A stretch of DNA of 34,486 bases, from contig CAMDKM010000037.1 in NCBI GenBank assembly GCA_945900965.1, forward strand, positions 1 through 34,486, written 5' to 3'. Positions 1 through 8,044 of the stretch are shown piece by piece. The stretch comes from Bordetella parapertussis. Its GTDB lineage: Bacteria; Pseudomonadota; Gammaproteobacteria; Burkholderiales; JACQAP01. The position numbers were made by a program, and so were the translations under genes. Each line of letters opens with the position of its first letter. Positions within the stretch are counted from its first letter, which is position 1. The notes beneath the pieces are model-generated. The model saw nothing but the letters and a program-made list of their open reading frames with translations. It ran no database searches and had not been told where the DNA came from.

Positions 1-1
1 C

Positions 2-343
2 CGCATCGGTTCCATCAAGAAGGGCGACGAAGTGATCGGCAACGAAACCCGGGCCAAGGTGGTCAAGAACAAAGTGGCGCCGCCGTTCCGGCAAGCCGAA
101 TTCGATATTCTCTATGGCAGCGGCATCTCGCTCGAAGGCGAGCTCATCGAGCTGGGCGTGCTCTACAAGCTGATCGACAAATCCGGTGCGTGGTATAGCT
201 ATGGCAAGGACCGCATCGGGCAGGGCAAGGACAATACGCGGGATTTTCTGAAAGACCATCCCGAGATGGCCAAGGAAATCGAAACCAGGATACGCGCCCA
301 TGTGGCCGACAAACCGCTGGCCGCGGTGCCAGTAGAGGAATAG
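2..343 (+). CDS. recA: Recombinase A, C-terminal part (5' end outside window)
   Basis: This is the C-terminal ~113 residues of RecA, the ATP-dependent strand-exchange protein that coats single-stranded DNA, drives homologous recombination and stimulates LexA self-cleavage. The reading frame is open from base 2, so the gene starts before the window. The end of the core ATPase domain is recognisable ([40 protein letters not shown]), followed by the C-terminal domain with [17 protein letters not shown]. The tail is short and ends PVEE, moderately acidic as in other RecA proteins. recX follows after 9 nt, the usual proteobacterial arrangement in which the modulator is co-transcribed with recA. 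Confidence 0.97.
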   Translation, partial: RIGSIKKGDEVIGNETRAKVVKNKVAPPFRQAEFDILYGSGISLEGELIELGVLYKLIDKSGAWYSYGKDRIGQGKDNTRDFLKDHPEMAKEIETRIRAHVADKPLAAVPVEE

Positions 344-352
344 GCGTTATCC

Positions 353-799
353 ATGGTTGCGGCGCCTAGCCTGATGGCCAGGGCGCTCCAGGCGCTGGCA
401 CGACGCGAACACTCGCGGCTGGAATTACAGGACAAACTGCAGCGGTTCGAGGAAAATCCGGGTGAACTCTCGGCCGTGCTCGACCAACTGGAAAAACGCG
501 GCTGGTTATCGGAGCAGCGTTTTGTGGAGCAACTGACGGGTGTGCGGCGGCGAAAATTCGGCACTGCCCGCATCGTCAGCGAACTGCGCGGCAAGGGCGT
601 GTCGGAGGAGGCGCTGGAAAAGGCGCAAGCCGAATTGGGCGCTGGGGAAATCGAAGCCGCGAGGTCGGTGTGGAAGAAAAAATTCGGTGTGTTGCCCGAA
701 AGCCTCAAGGAAAAAGCCAGGCAGGCGCGGTTTCTGGCGGGGCGCGGGTTTTCCGCCGAGGTGGTGCATGCGGTGCTGAAATTGGCGCGCGAAGATTAA
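353..799 (+). CDS. recX: RecA regulatory protein RecX
   Basis: RecX is a small cytoplasmic protein that binds RecA filaments and limits their extension and ATPase activity. The 148-residue length is typical of proteobacterial RecX. Three-helix repeat signatures are visible: ALQALARREHSRLELQDKL near the start, then LEKRGWLSEQRFVEQLTGVR and the FGTARIVSELRGKGVSEEAL segment, ending with KARQARFLAGRGFSAEVV. The gene starts 9 nt after the recA stop, so it is almost certainly expressed as a minor product of the recA transcript. The ATG at 353 places the first repeat correctly; no strong ribosome-binding site is visible. Nothing looks disrupted. Confidence 0.95.
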   Translation: MVAAPSLMARALQALARREHSRLELQDKLQRFEENPGELSAVLDQLEKRGWLSEQRFVEQLTGVRRRKFGTARIVSELRGKGVSEEALEKAQAELGAGEIEAARSVWKKKFGVLPESLKEKARQARFLAGRGFSAEVVHAVLKLARED

Positions 800-827
800 G
801 GGTTGAAGGTCCCCCCTCTCCCCCACA

Positions 828-917
828 CTCTCCCGCGAGGGGAGAGGGAGCAAAAACCCCAGCAGCGGTACCGATAGACGCATAGCGCGGTAAGCTCCCT
901 CTCCCCTCGCGGGAGAG
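828..917. repeat. Perfect 24-bp inverted repeat between recX and alaS
   Basis: Positions 828-851 and 894-917 are exact reverse complements over 24 bp (arm begins CTCTCCCGCGAGGGGAGAGG) around a 42-nt loop. Related C-rich and G-rich tracts lie outside both arms. The element fills most of the recX-alaS gap. It could fold into a long hairpin in RNA and stop or stabilise recA-recX transcripts, or be a REP/MITE-type dispersed element. There is no T-run directly after it, so it is not a textbook intrinsic terminator. Confidence 0.85.
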
Positions 918-955
918 GGGGGAAGTCAGGCAGAGCAAATTTTTTTAGATTTCTT

Positions 956-3580
956 ATGCAGCTTATGAACAGCAACCAAATCCGCCAAAAATTTCTCGAC
1001 TATTTCAAGCGCCAGGGGCATCAGATCATTGCATCGAGCCCGCTGGTGCCTGGCAATGATCCAACCCTGCTATTCACCAATGCCGGCATGGTGCAGTTCA
1101 AGGATGTTTTCCTGGGGCAGGACAAACGTCCCTATGCGCGAGCGACCACCTCGCAGCGCTGCGTCCGCGCAGGCGGCAAACACAACGATCTGGAAAACGT
1201 CGGTTACACGGCGCGCCACCATACTTTCTTCGAAATGCTGGGCAATTTCAGCTTTGGGGATTATTTCAAGCGCGACGCCATACGCTTCGCCTGGGATCTG
1301 CTGACCAAAGAGTACGGTCTTGATCCAAAACGGCTGTGGGTGACCGTGTATCACAGCGACGACGAGGCCTACAACCTCTGGGCAAACGATATCAATGTGC
1401 CGGAAGAGCGTATTGCCAGAATCGGCGACAAGCCCGGCGGCGGCAAATTCCAGAGCGATAATTTCTGGCAGATGGGCGAGACCGGCCCGTGCGGGCCATG
1501 CACGGAAATTTTCTACGATCACGGGCCGGAAGTCGAAGGTGGCCCGCCGGGTACCCCGGAAGGCGACGGCGATCGTTATATCGAAATCTGGAATCTGGTG
1601 TTCATGCAGTTTAACCGCGACGAGTCCGGAACGCTTCATCCCTTGCCCAGGCCCTCGGTGGATACCGGCATGGGTTTGGAGCGAATTGCAGCGGTGTTGC
1701 AGGGGGTGCATAGTAATTACGAAATCGATCTGTTCCGGGATCTGATCGGAGCCGCGGCCAGAGTCACCGGCTGCAAGGATCTGGCGTCGAGTTCATTACG
1801 CGTGATCGCCGACCATATTCGCGCTTGTTCGTTTCTGGTGACTGACGGGGTGATTCCGGGCAACGAGGGGCGCGGCTATGTGTTGCGGCGGATTATCCGG
1901 CGCGCGATCCGTCATGGCTACAAGCTCGGCCAGCAGAAACCGTTTTTTCATCAACTGGTGGCCGATCTTTGCCGGGTGATGGGCGAGGCCTACCCGGAAT
2001 TGCCGGCGGCGCAGCATCACGTCGCGGGCGTACTAAAGCAGGAAGAAGAACGCTTTGCGGAAACCCTGGAAAACGGCATGAAAGTTCTGGAAGGCGCGCT
2101 GCACCGGGAAGACCGCATGCTGGATGGCGAAACCGTATTCCAGCTCTACGATACATTTGGATTTCCGGTTGACCTTACCGCAGATATCGCGCGCGAGCGC
2201 GGTGTGATGATCGATCACGCCGGTTTCGAAGCGGCCATGCAGCGGCAGCGCGAACGCGCACGAGCAGCCTCCAAATTCACCATGCAGGCGGGAATGGAAT
2301 ATTCCGGCGCAGCGACGGAGTTTCGGGGTTACGACACCCTGCGCCTGGAAGGCCGTATCGTGGCGCTCTACAGGGAGGGGTCGCCGGTATCCGTTGTCGA
2401 TACGGACGATGAAGCGGTTGTGGTGCTGGACCGCACGCCTTTTTATGCCGAATCCGGCGGCCAGGTCGGTGATCGAGGCAAGCTTGTTTCCGGCAGCGGT
2501 AGTTTTGCGGTCAACGACACGCAGAAGATCCGACCCGAAGTATTCGGCCACAAGGGGCGCCTGGAAACCGGCCGGCTCTCGATCGGCGACATGGTCACCG
2601 CGCAGGTCAATGTGTCGACGCGCACGCGCGCGGCCGGCAATCATTCCGCGACCCATCTCATGCATGCGGCTTTGAGACAGGTTTTGGGCCCACATGTCAC
2701 CCAGAAAGGCTCGCTGGTCGATGACCAGCGCACGCGCTTCGACTTTTCGCACCACGCGCCGCTCACGGCCGATCAGGTTCGCGAAGTCGAGGCACTGGTG
2801 AACCGGGAAATTCGCGGCAATAATTCGGTGGAGGCCCGCCATACCAGTTACGACGACGCCATCAAATCCGGCGCCATGGCCTTGTTCGGGGAAAAATACG
2901 GCGACGAAGTGCGGGTGATGAGGATGGGGGATTTTTCCACCGAATTATGCGGCGGCACTCATGTACACCGCACCGGCGACATCGGTTTTTTCAAGATCAT
3001 TGCAGAGTCCGGAGTGGCGGCGGGGATCCGCCGCGTTGAAGCGCTAACAGCCGAAGGGGCGCTCACCTGGGTGCAGGAGCAGGAGGCCAGGATCGCCGAG
3101 GCTGCCGAGGCGCTCAAGACGCAGCCGCAAGAGGTTGTGCAGAAAATCACTCAAATGTTCGATTCAGTCAAAGCGCTCGAAAAGGAACTGGCGCGCCTGA
3201 AATCTAAATTGGCCAGTTCGCAGAGAGACGATCTGGCCGGGCAGGCCGTGTCGGTCGGAGGCACCAAAGTGCTGGCGGCAAGCCTCGAAAACGCAGATGC
3301 TAAATCCTTGCGCGAAGCGCTCGATCAGCTCAAAAACAAGCTCAAGTCGGCCGTGGTCGTGCTGGGCACGATCGAAGGTGGCAAGGTGAGCCTGATTGCC
3401 GGGGTGACGCCCGATCTGGTCAACAAGGTGAAAGCCGGTGAACTGGTCAATTTTGTTGCCCAGCAGGTTGGCGGCAAAGGCGGCGGACGGCCGGATATGG
3501 CGCAGGCCGGTGGCACAAATCCTGCCACTCTGCCCGACGCGTTGCGTTCGGTGCAGGGATGGGTTGAGCAACGCTTATGA
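956..3580 (+). CDS. alaS: Alanyl-tRNA synthetase
   Basis: AlaS charges tRNA-Ala with alanine in the cytoplasm and hydrolyses mischarged Ser- and Gly-tRNA-Ala. The 874-residue length is standard. The N-terminal class II catalytic core is clear: [44 protein letters not shown], then the anticodon-independent tRNA recognition region. The editing domain carries its zinc motif in two parts: [12 protein letters not shown] near residue 565 and [11 protein letters not shown] near 665. The C-Ala domain ends with a glycine-rich segment ([15 protein letters not shown]). Two close starts are possible, ATG at 956 or at 965 (MNSNQIRQ); neither has a strong ribosome-binding site, and the second matches usual family length slightly better. 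Confidence 0.98.
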   Translation: MQLMNSNQIRQKFLDYFKRQGHQIIASSPLVPGNDPTLLFTNAGMVQFKDVFLGQDKRPYARATTSQRCVRAGGKHNDLENVGYTARHHTFFEMLGNFSFGDYFKRDAIRFAWDLLTKEYGLDPKRLWVTVYHSDDEAYNLWANDINVPEERIARIGDKPGGGKFQSDNFWQMGETGPCGPCTEIFYDHGPEVEGGPPGTPEGDGDRYIEIWNLVFMQFNRDESGTLHPLPRPSVDTGMGLERIAAVLQGVHSNYEIDLFRDLIGAAARVTGCKDLASSSLRVIADHIRACSFLVTDGVIPGNEGRGYVLRRIIRRAIRHGYKLGQQKPFFHQLVADLCRVMGEAYPELPAAQHHVAGVLKQEEERFAETLENGMKVLEGALHREDRMLDGETVFQLYDTFGFPVDLTADIARERGVMIDHAGFEAAMQRQRERARAASKFTMQAGMEYSGAATEFRGYDTLRLEGRIVALYREGSPVSVVDTDDEAVVVLDRTPFYAESGGQVGDRGKLVSGSGSFAVNDTQKIRPEVFGHKGRLETGRLSIGDMVTAQVNVSTRTRAAGNHSATHLMHAALRQVLGPHVTQKGSLVDDQRTRFDFSHHAPLTADQVREVEALVNREIRGNNSVEARHTSYDDAIKSGAMALFGEKYGDEVRVMRMGDFSTELCGGTHVHRTGDIGFFKIIAESGVAAGIRRVEALTAEGALTWVQEQEARIAEAAEALKTQPQEVVQKITQMFDSVKALEKELARLKSKLASSQRDDLAGQAVSVGGTKVLAASLENADAKSLREALDQLKNKLKSAVVVLGTIEGGKVSLIAGVTPDLVNKVKAGELVNFVAQQVGGKGGGRPDMAQAGGTNPATLPDALRSVQGWVEQRL

Positions 3581-3643
3581 CGAGGGCGCATTGCCAGCAT
3601 ATAGACGGGCTGCTCGACTGACCTGGTAGGAAACAAGGGATCG

Positions 3644-3772
3644 ATGAATTCGAAAATCACCCTCAACTTTGAACAACTTCGTTTGCTCGAAGAGCAGGCA
3701 AAGAGCGTTTGCCTAACCGGTCAACTTCAGCGCGCTCAGGCGTGTTTTCAAGATCTGGAGCCTGAAGGATAA
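3644..3772 (+). CDS. Hypothetical 42-residue ORF downstream of alaS
   Basis: A short ORF starts with ATG at 3644, 63 nt after the alaS stop, behind a purine-rich stretch (AGGAAACAAGGG) that could serve as a ribosome-binding site. The product is mostly helical and charged (MNSKITLNFEQLRLLEEQ, then GQLQRAQACFQDLEPEG). No family is recognised. The sequence that follows is a decayed gene, so this could also be the start of a degraded reading frame. Low confidence. Confidence 0.3.
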   Translation: MNSKITLNFEQLRLLEEQAKSVCLTGQLQRAQACFQDLEPEG

Positions 3773-3792
3773 ACCCGTACCAATCGTCGGAC

Positions 3793-4119
3793 GTGAGCGA
3801 CGATGCCGAGTCGGGCATCGAGGATGGCAGGGCGCTCACTGACCCTGAGGAACTGAAGCGGCATGTGGTGGGAGACGCAAATATGGAGCGCGAGCTTCTG
3901 GCGATCTACGTCACGGACACGCAGCGCGATAACGCCCGCTTGAACGCCGCAATAGGGCAGAGAGATTTCCCTGGGATGGCGCAGGTGCTGCTCCGGAAAC
4001 AGAGGTCGGCGCAGTTCGTTGCCGCGAAATCCGTGGTGCAACCGTGCGAGTGCGCCCAGTAAACGCTGGACGTATTGCGCGAAGTTGATCTGCTCATGAA
4101 GTATCTCGCCGCGATCTAG
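3793..4119 (+). pseudogene. Degenerate histidine-phosphotransfer (Hpt) domain remnant
   Basis: Frame 1 from 3793 reads like the Hpt module found at the C-terminus of BvgS/EvgS-type hybrid kinases: GDANMERELLAIYVTDTQRD, then NARLNAAIGQRDFPGMAQV, followed by LLRKQRSAQFVAAKSVVQPCE. Where functional Hpt domains have AHRIKG (phosphorylated His), this has LLRKQR, so the His is lost. A TAA stop at 4060-4062 interrupts the frame, yet the same frame continues with TLDVLREVDLLMKYLAAI, the expected last Hpt helix, up to a TAG at 4117-4119. Lost key residue plus internal stop in an otherwise recognisable fold argues for a pseudogene. No kinase lies nearby. Confidence 0.55.
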
Positions 4120-4462
4120 GAGCCCGTCGGACTCAGGCGTTCGAAAGCGAAACGGTGGGAGAGCGAGGATAGATTTTGACGATTTCGACGCGCATATCGG
4201 GAATATGCAAGGAGAAAGCGGCGAAATATGGACCGCTCTCCTGCCGTTACAGCCGAATCATCCTAAATCCGACAGGCCCCTGGGTTTGGCGACTGCCAAA
4301 ATCGCCGGTTGTGGGCAACGGGCAATCGAATCCACTTTGGCGAATTTCCGGAAGTTCCCGGGTGCAACCGGGGGCTGGCAGGCTACAATCCGCGGTTGTT
4401 CGAGTTTGTCGAACCGACGTTGATGTTCATGGCCGTTATTCCGATGCCGATCCCGTGCCGAT
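4120..4462. other. Intergenic stretch with no convincing gene
   Basis: Between the Hpt remnant and the cyclase gene no reading frame has a recognisable protein or a convincing start, and no strong hairpin, tandem repeat or RNA gene was seen. It presumably holds the promoter of the cyclase gene, and may include more decayed sequence from the same lost two-component gene. Confidence 0.4.
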
Positions 4463-5617
4463 ATGCTTGATGCCACCTTGAACAATCAAAACTTTGCGAA
4501 GCGCCCGTTCATGGTGCTTGTCGTGGACGACCAGGAGGATATTCGCCTTCTGGTCTCCCATTATCTCGGCGAGTTGGGTGTGCGTGTCGAACAGGCTTCG
4601 ACCGGGGCTGAGGCCTGCGCGCGATTGGTCGCGGGGGACATCGATCTGGTGATACTCGACATCGGTCTGCCCGACATCAGCGGCTTGCGGGTTTGCGAAC
4701 GTATCCGGGCAGCGCCCGCCACGGCTCTGTTGCCGGTCATCATGGCGACCGGATTGAATTCGCGCGACGACCGGCTGGCCGGCTTTCGGGCCGGGGCCTC
4801 CGATTTTCTGTCCAAACCGATCGATCGCGAGGAATTGCTGGTGCGCTCCCGCACCTTGCTGGATCTTCATGCCACGCGCCAGGCGCTGGAGCAGGCTCGC
4901 GCCAGGGAGTTCAAGAAACAGAGCGCGGTTTTGCGTTCGACGCTTAAACGTTACATGTCCCCGGCGGTGGCCGAGATGGTGCTCGCCGGGGGGCGTGTGC
5001 CGAGCAAACGCTGTGCGGATGTGGCCGTGCTGTTTGCCGACCTGCGTGGCTTTACGCGCATGTCCGAAATGCTTGATCCGGCCGATCTGGTGAAGTTGTT
5101 GAACGAGTTCTTCGAGCGTATGACGTTCATTGTGCACGGGGGCGGGGGCGCCGTGTTCCATTTTGCCGGCGATGCCTTAATGGCCGGTTTTGGCGTGTCG
5201 GAGGCGAGGTCCGATGCGGAGGCTGGCGCACTTTACTGCGGCCGGCAGATGATCTCCGCGTGCCAGCCTCTGTTTGTGCGCTGGCCCGTGACGGTGGGTC
5301 TGGGCATCGGCATCAACTGCGGAGAAGTGATCGCCGGGGATGTCGGCTCGGCGGACTTTATGACCTATACACTAATCGGCGACACGGTCAATATTGCGGC
5401 GCGGTTGACCGCGCGCGCCCGCGCTGGTGAAGTGCTGATGAGCGCGGCGGTGTTGACCGCGGCGCGCAAATCGGGCCAGATTCTGGAGACCAAGGCATTG
5501 CCGCCCCTTTTTGTTCGAGGCAAACAACTTCCGGTCGAGGCGCATGGCATCACAGTTGTTGCACGCTCGGCGCAGGCGACACCGAGCGACCGTGCTGATC
5601 AGGAAGGCAGGCCGTGA
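4463..5617 (+). CDS. Response regulator with class III nucleotide cyclase output
   Basis: A 384-residue cytoplasmic protein with an N-terminal receiver (about 15-130) joined by a helical linker (130-165) to a class III adenylate/guanylate cyclase domain (about 185-365). The receiver has the acidic pair VVDDQED (22-23), phospho-acceptor D66 in LVILDIGLPD, and K118 in LSKPID, so it should accept phosphate. The cyclase has both metal aspartates, D193 (FADLRGFTRM) and D237 (AGDALMAGFG), and the NIAARL motif with N310 and R314. The purine-selecting pair is unusual: the usual Lys is H233 and the partner position is T303 in TYTLIGDTVN. Thr is common in bacterial adenylate cyclases, His is not. Its stop overlaps the next ORF by 4 nt (GTGA). 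Confidence 0.9.
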   Translation: MLDATLNNQNFAKRPFMVLVVDDQEDIRLLVSHYLGELGVRVEQASTGAEACARLVAGDIDLVILDIGLPDISGLRVCERIRAAPATALLPVIMATGLNSRDDRLAGFRAGASDFLSKPIDREELLVRSRTLLDLHATRQALEQARAREFKKQSAVLRSTLKRYMSPAVAEMVLAGGRVPSKRCADVAVLFADLRGFTRMSEMLDPADLVKLLNEFFERMTFIVHGGGGAVFHFAGDALMAGFGVSEARSDAEAGALYCGRQMISACQPLFVRWPVTVGLGIGINCGEVIAGDVGSADFMTYTLIGDTVNIAARLTARARAGEVLMSAAVLTAARKSGQILETKALPPLFVRGKQLPVEAHGITVVARSAQATPSDRADQEGRP

Positions 5618-5850
5618 CGCAGGCGACGAATAAGACTGTGGATGTACGGAGGGCGGTTAGCGCTGAATTGTCCAACCTGTTCCGTACGGCCAGCGCGATG
5701 AAGGAGAATGCCGTGGTCTGTTACGCGGCGGGGATGGACGATGCGGTGACCAAGCCGGTCAGCCTGGTTACACTCGGAAGGAAATTCGCCGCCTGGGGGC
5801 CTGGAGGCAGAGTATTGAATATCGAACAACGGAGCTCGAGCGCAGCATGA
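5614..5850 (+). CDS. Half-receiver protein (C-terminal part of a REC domain)
   Basis: A 78-residue ORF starting with GTG at 5614. Residues ~22-62 (LFRTASAMKENAVVCYAAGM, then DDAVTKPVSLVTLGRKFAAW) match the last third of a receiver domain: the Thr/Ser after beta-4, the AGMDD turn, and the conserved Lys in TKPVS. The N-terminal two-thirds, including the acidic pair and phospho-acceptor Asp, is absent. The ORF overlaps the upstream cyclase stop by 4 nt (GTGA) and the downstream methyltransferase start by 4 nt (ATGA), a geometry typical of translationally coupled genes. It could be a real mini-protein or a receiver remnant, possibly from the same lost hybrid kinase as the Hpt remnant at 3793. Confidence 0.5.
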   Translation: MTQATNKTVDVRRAVSAELSNLFRTASAMKENAVVCYAAGMDDAVTKPVSLVTLGRKFAAWGPGGRVLNIEQRSSSAA

Positions 5851-6656
5851 TATCCAAAGAATTCAAACTGGACCTGGAAGCCCTGATTTCCCAGATGGTC
5901 AACGGCAAGGGTTATTTGCACTACGGCTATTGGGATAACGGCGTGGCCGACGAAATTACCCTGCGACGCATGGGCGATGCCCAGCAAACTTATTTCGATC
6001 AACTGGCGGGGACGATCCCGGCCGGCATCCGAAGTATTCTGGATGTGGGCAGCGGCACCGGCAGCAATGCGCATGGCCTGGTGCAGAAAGGCTATGCGGT
6101 CGATTGTGTGTGCCCTTCGCCAAAACTGAATCAGATCGCCCGCCGGAAACTACCGGACAGCTCGCGTATTTTCGAATCGCGGTTCGAGGATCTCGATCTT
6201 TCCAACGATTACGACCTGATGATATTTTCGGAGAGTTTTCATTATCTGGACGCAAGCGCGGCTTTGCGCAAAGTTTGCGTCCACGCACGCCGCAACATGA
6301 TCGTGTTCGATTATTTTCCGCGCACTGACAGCCAGGGCAATGTACGGATTTCGCACGCACAATTTACCAGGCTGATCGGGCAGAACTTTGCCGACAAGCT
6401 GCGCATCGTCAGCGACCGGGACGTGACCCGGGAGATTATTCCCACCTTCCGCGTGCTGGATGAATTCAAGGATAACTTTGCGCGGCCCTTTGTCGAGCGT
6501 GCCATCGCCGATTTCCGTCTGAGCCACCCGTTTTATTCCTTTCTGCTGGGCTGGCCGTTGCGCAAGCTTCTTGCGAAGGTTGGTAAAAAAAGCGATCGCG
6601 CCCAGGCATTTCTCAATGCCTACGAGTATCGTCTGATCCTGCTGTCCCGGATATGA
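5847..6656 (+). CDS. Class I SAM-dependent methyltransferase
   Basis: A 269-residue protein with a Rossmann-type methyltransferase core. Motif I is clear at residues ~63-75 (ILDVGSGTGSNAHGL), followed by the acidic end of beta-2 (YAVDCVCPS) and a motif with ESRFEDLDL and DLMIFSESFHYLD, as in methyltransferase_11-like enzymes. The N-terminus (GKGYLHYGYWDNG) resembles small-molecule methyltransferases of the UbiE/sterol type. The C-terminal ~100 residues have no motif I can assign. Substrate unknown. It starts inside the end of the half-receiver ORF (ATGA overlap) and is followed by the EAL regulator after 68 nt, so it belongs to the signalling operon. Confidence 0.8.
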   Translation: MISKEFKLDLEALISQMVNGKGYLHYGYWDNGVADEITLRRMGDAQQTYFDQLAGTIPAGIRSILDVGSGTGSNAHGLVQKGYAVDCVCPSPKLNQIARRKLPDSSRIFESRFEDLDLSNDYDLMIFSESFHYLDASAALRKVCVHARRNMIVFDYFPRTDSQGNVRISHAQFTRLIGQNFADKLRIVSDRDVTREIIPTFRVLDEFKDNFARPFVERAIADFRLSHPFYSFLLGWPLRKLLAKVGKKSDRAQAFLNAYEYRLILLSRI

Positions 6657-6724
6657 CCGACGGTCAGGAAATATGAAAACAGGGCGATTGCCTGGTTCAT
6701 GACCGGAGCGAGGAAACGGAATTG

Positions 6725-7924
6725 ATGGATAAGTCCTTGAAACAGCCGGCGGTGCTGATCGTCGACGACGACCCGGTGCAATGCAAGCTGCTGGCCGATT
6801 TACTGGGACGGTTTGACGTTGGCCAGGTGCATCAGGCGGAGTCGGGCAGGGCCGCCATGGCGATGCTTGCGCAAGGCCTCGTCCGGGTGGATGTGATCGT
6901 CTGCGATCTGGATATGCCTGAAATGGATGGCATGCTTCTATTGCGACGGATCGCCGAGGTGGGCTTATCACCGTCGATCATCATTTCCAGTGCCAGCGAC
7001 CAGAACATTGTTCGCAGTGTCGAAAGTATAGCCCAGGCACGTGGGTTTGCCGTTCTGGGCTCTCTGCGAAAACCTCCGACCGCTGGGCTGTTGGGCAAGT
7101 TGCTCGCGAAGCATCGCGAGCTTGCGGGAAAGGTCGACCAGAAACTGGCGAGAGTGTTCGATGCTACCGAAGTAAGCTGGGCGTTGGAGCAAGGCGAATT
7201 CGAGGCCTATTTTCAGCCGAAGGTGGATCTTGCGAGCGGGCGAGTCCGTGGTGCCGAGGCGCTAGTTCGATGGCGCCATCCGACGCTGGGGGTACTGGCG
7301 CCCGAATCGTTTCTTGGCCATATCGTGGACTGTGGCGGCATGCCGAAAATGACCTGGTTGATGATCGAAGGCGCGGCGCATTGGTGTGGAAAGTGGCACA
7401 AACTTGGCATGGATATGAACGTCAGTGTCAATCTGTCGCTGACCGCACTCGATGACCCGCGATTGGCGTTGCAGATTGTGGATCTGTTGCGTGACAACCA
7501 GCTGCCTTCGAAAAGCATGGTATTCGAAGTCACCGAGACCAGCGCAATGAAGGACGTGGCTGGATGTCTGGAAACTTTGTCGCGGCTGAAGATGCACGGC
7601 TTTGGCCTGTCGCTCGATGATTTCGGGACCGGTTTTTCCACGCTTCAACAACTCGCGCGCATTCCCTTCAGCGAGTTGAAACTCGATCGTTCCTTCGTCA
7701 ACGGGGCAACACAGCAGCCCCATCTGCGCGCGGTTATTGTGTCTACGGTGGGCATGGCGAAAAATCTCGGGCTGGAAGTGGTGGCGGAGGGGGTCGAAAC
7801 GATCGAAGACTGGCGGTTTCTGCGTGAGGTGGGCGTTGACATGGCGCAAGGTTTTCTCGTCTCCAAACCTATCAGAGGCGAAGTATTCGATTTGTGGGTG
7901 AAAAACTGGCCGGGACTGGCGTGA
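6725..7924 (+). CDS. Response regulator with EAL c-di-GMP phosphodiesterase domain
   Basis: A 399-residue cytoplasmic protein that should degrade cyclic di-GMP under control of a receiver domain. The receiver (1-125) has the acidic cluster IVDDDP, D61 in VIVCDLDMPEMDG and K116 in SLRKPP. The EAL domain (150-395) retains the catalytic and metal-binding motifs: EAL at 178-180, NLS, FEVTET, LSLDDFGTGFSTL, ELKLDRSF, VVAEGVET and QGFLVSKP, so activity is expected. ATG at 6725 was chosen over a TTG three bases earlier because AGGAAA lies at good spacing upstream. The cognate kinase is not in the window. Confidence 0.95.
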   Translation: MDKSLKQPAVLIVDDDPVQCKLLADLLGRFDVGQVHQAESGRAAMAMLAQGLVRVDVIVCDLDMPEMDGMLLLRRIAEVGLSPSIIISSASDQNIVRSVESIAQARGFAVLGSLRKPPTAGLLGKLLAKHRELAGKVDQKLARVFDATEVSWALEQGEFEAYFQPKVDLASGRVRGAEALVRWRHPTLGVLAPESFLGHIVDCGGMPKMTWLMIEGAAHWCGKWHKLGMDMNVSVNLSLTALDDPRLALQIVDLLRDNQLPSKSMVFEVTETSAMKDVAGCLETLSRLKMHGFGLSLDDFGTGFSTLQQLARIPFSELKLDRSFVNGATQQPHLRAVIVSTVGMAKNLGLEVVAEGVETIEDWRFLREVGVDMAQGFLVSKPIRGEVFDLWVKNWPGLA

Positions 7925-7928
7925 GCGC

Positions 7929-7945
7929 GGCCGGCTTGTCCGGCC
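7929..7945 (+). terminator. Short GC hairpin after the EAL regulator
   Basis: GGCCGG and CCGGCC at 7929-7934 and 7940-7945 form a 6-bp stem with a 5-nt loop just after the stop codon. It lacks a T-run and leads directly into the heptamer repeat, whose own hairpin is a better terminator candidate. Confidence 0.35.
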
Positions 7946-8044
7946 TAGGGAGCTAGAGGCTAGGGGCTAGGGGTGGAGCGCCGCAGGGGCAGCGCGTTTA
8001 TCCTTTTGCCCTTCACACTTCACCGTTCACCCTTCACACATTCA
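7946..8044 (+). repeat. Heptamer-hairpin repeat, copy 1
   Basis: First of three related intergenic elements. The left part is made of degenerate 7-nt units (GCTAGGG twice in a row near 7960-7974). The centre at 7975-7996 is a GC-rich imperfect palindrome (GCGCCGC, AGGG, GCAGCGC), followed by a T-rich stretch. The right part is a second heptamer array built on TTCACCC/TTCACCG. The central palindrome begins 51 nt after the EAL gene stop. The minus-strand phosphomannomutase gene ends at the right edge, so the element sits between converging genes. Confidence 0.8.
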
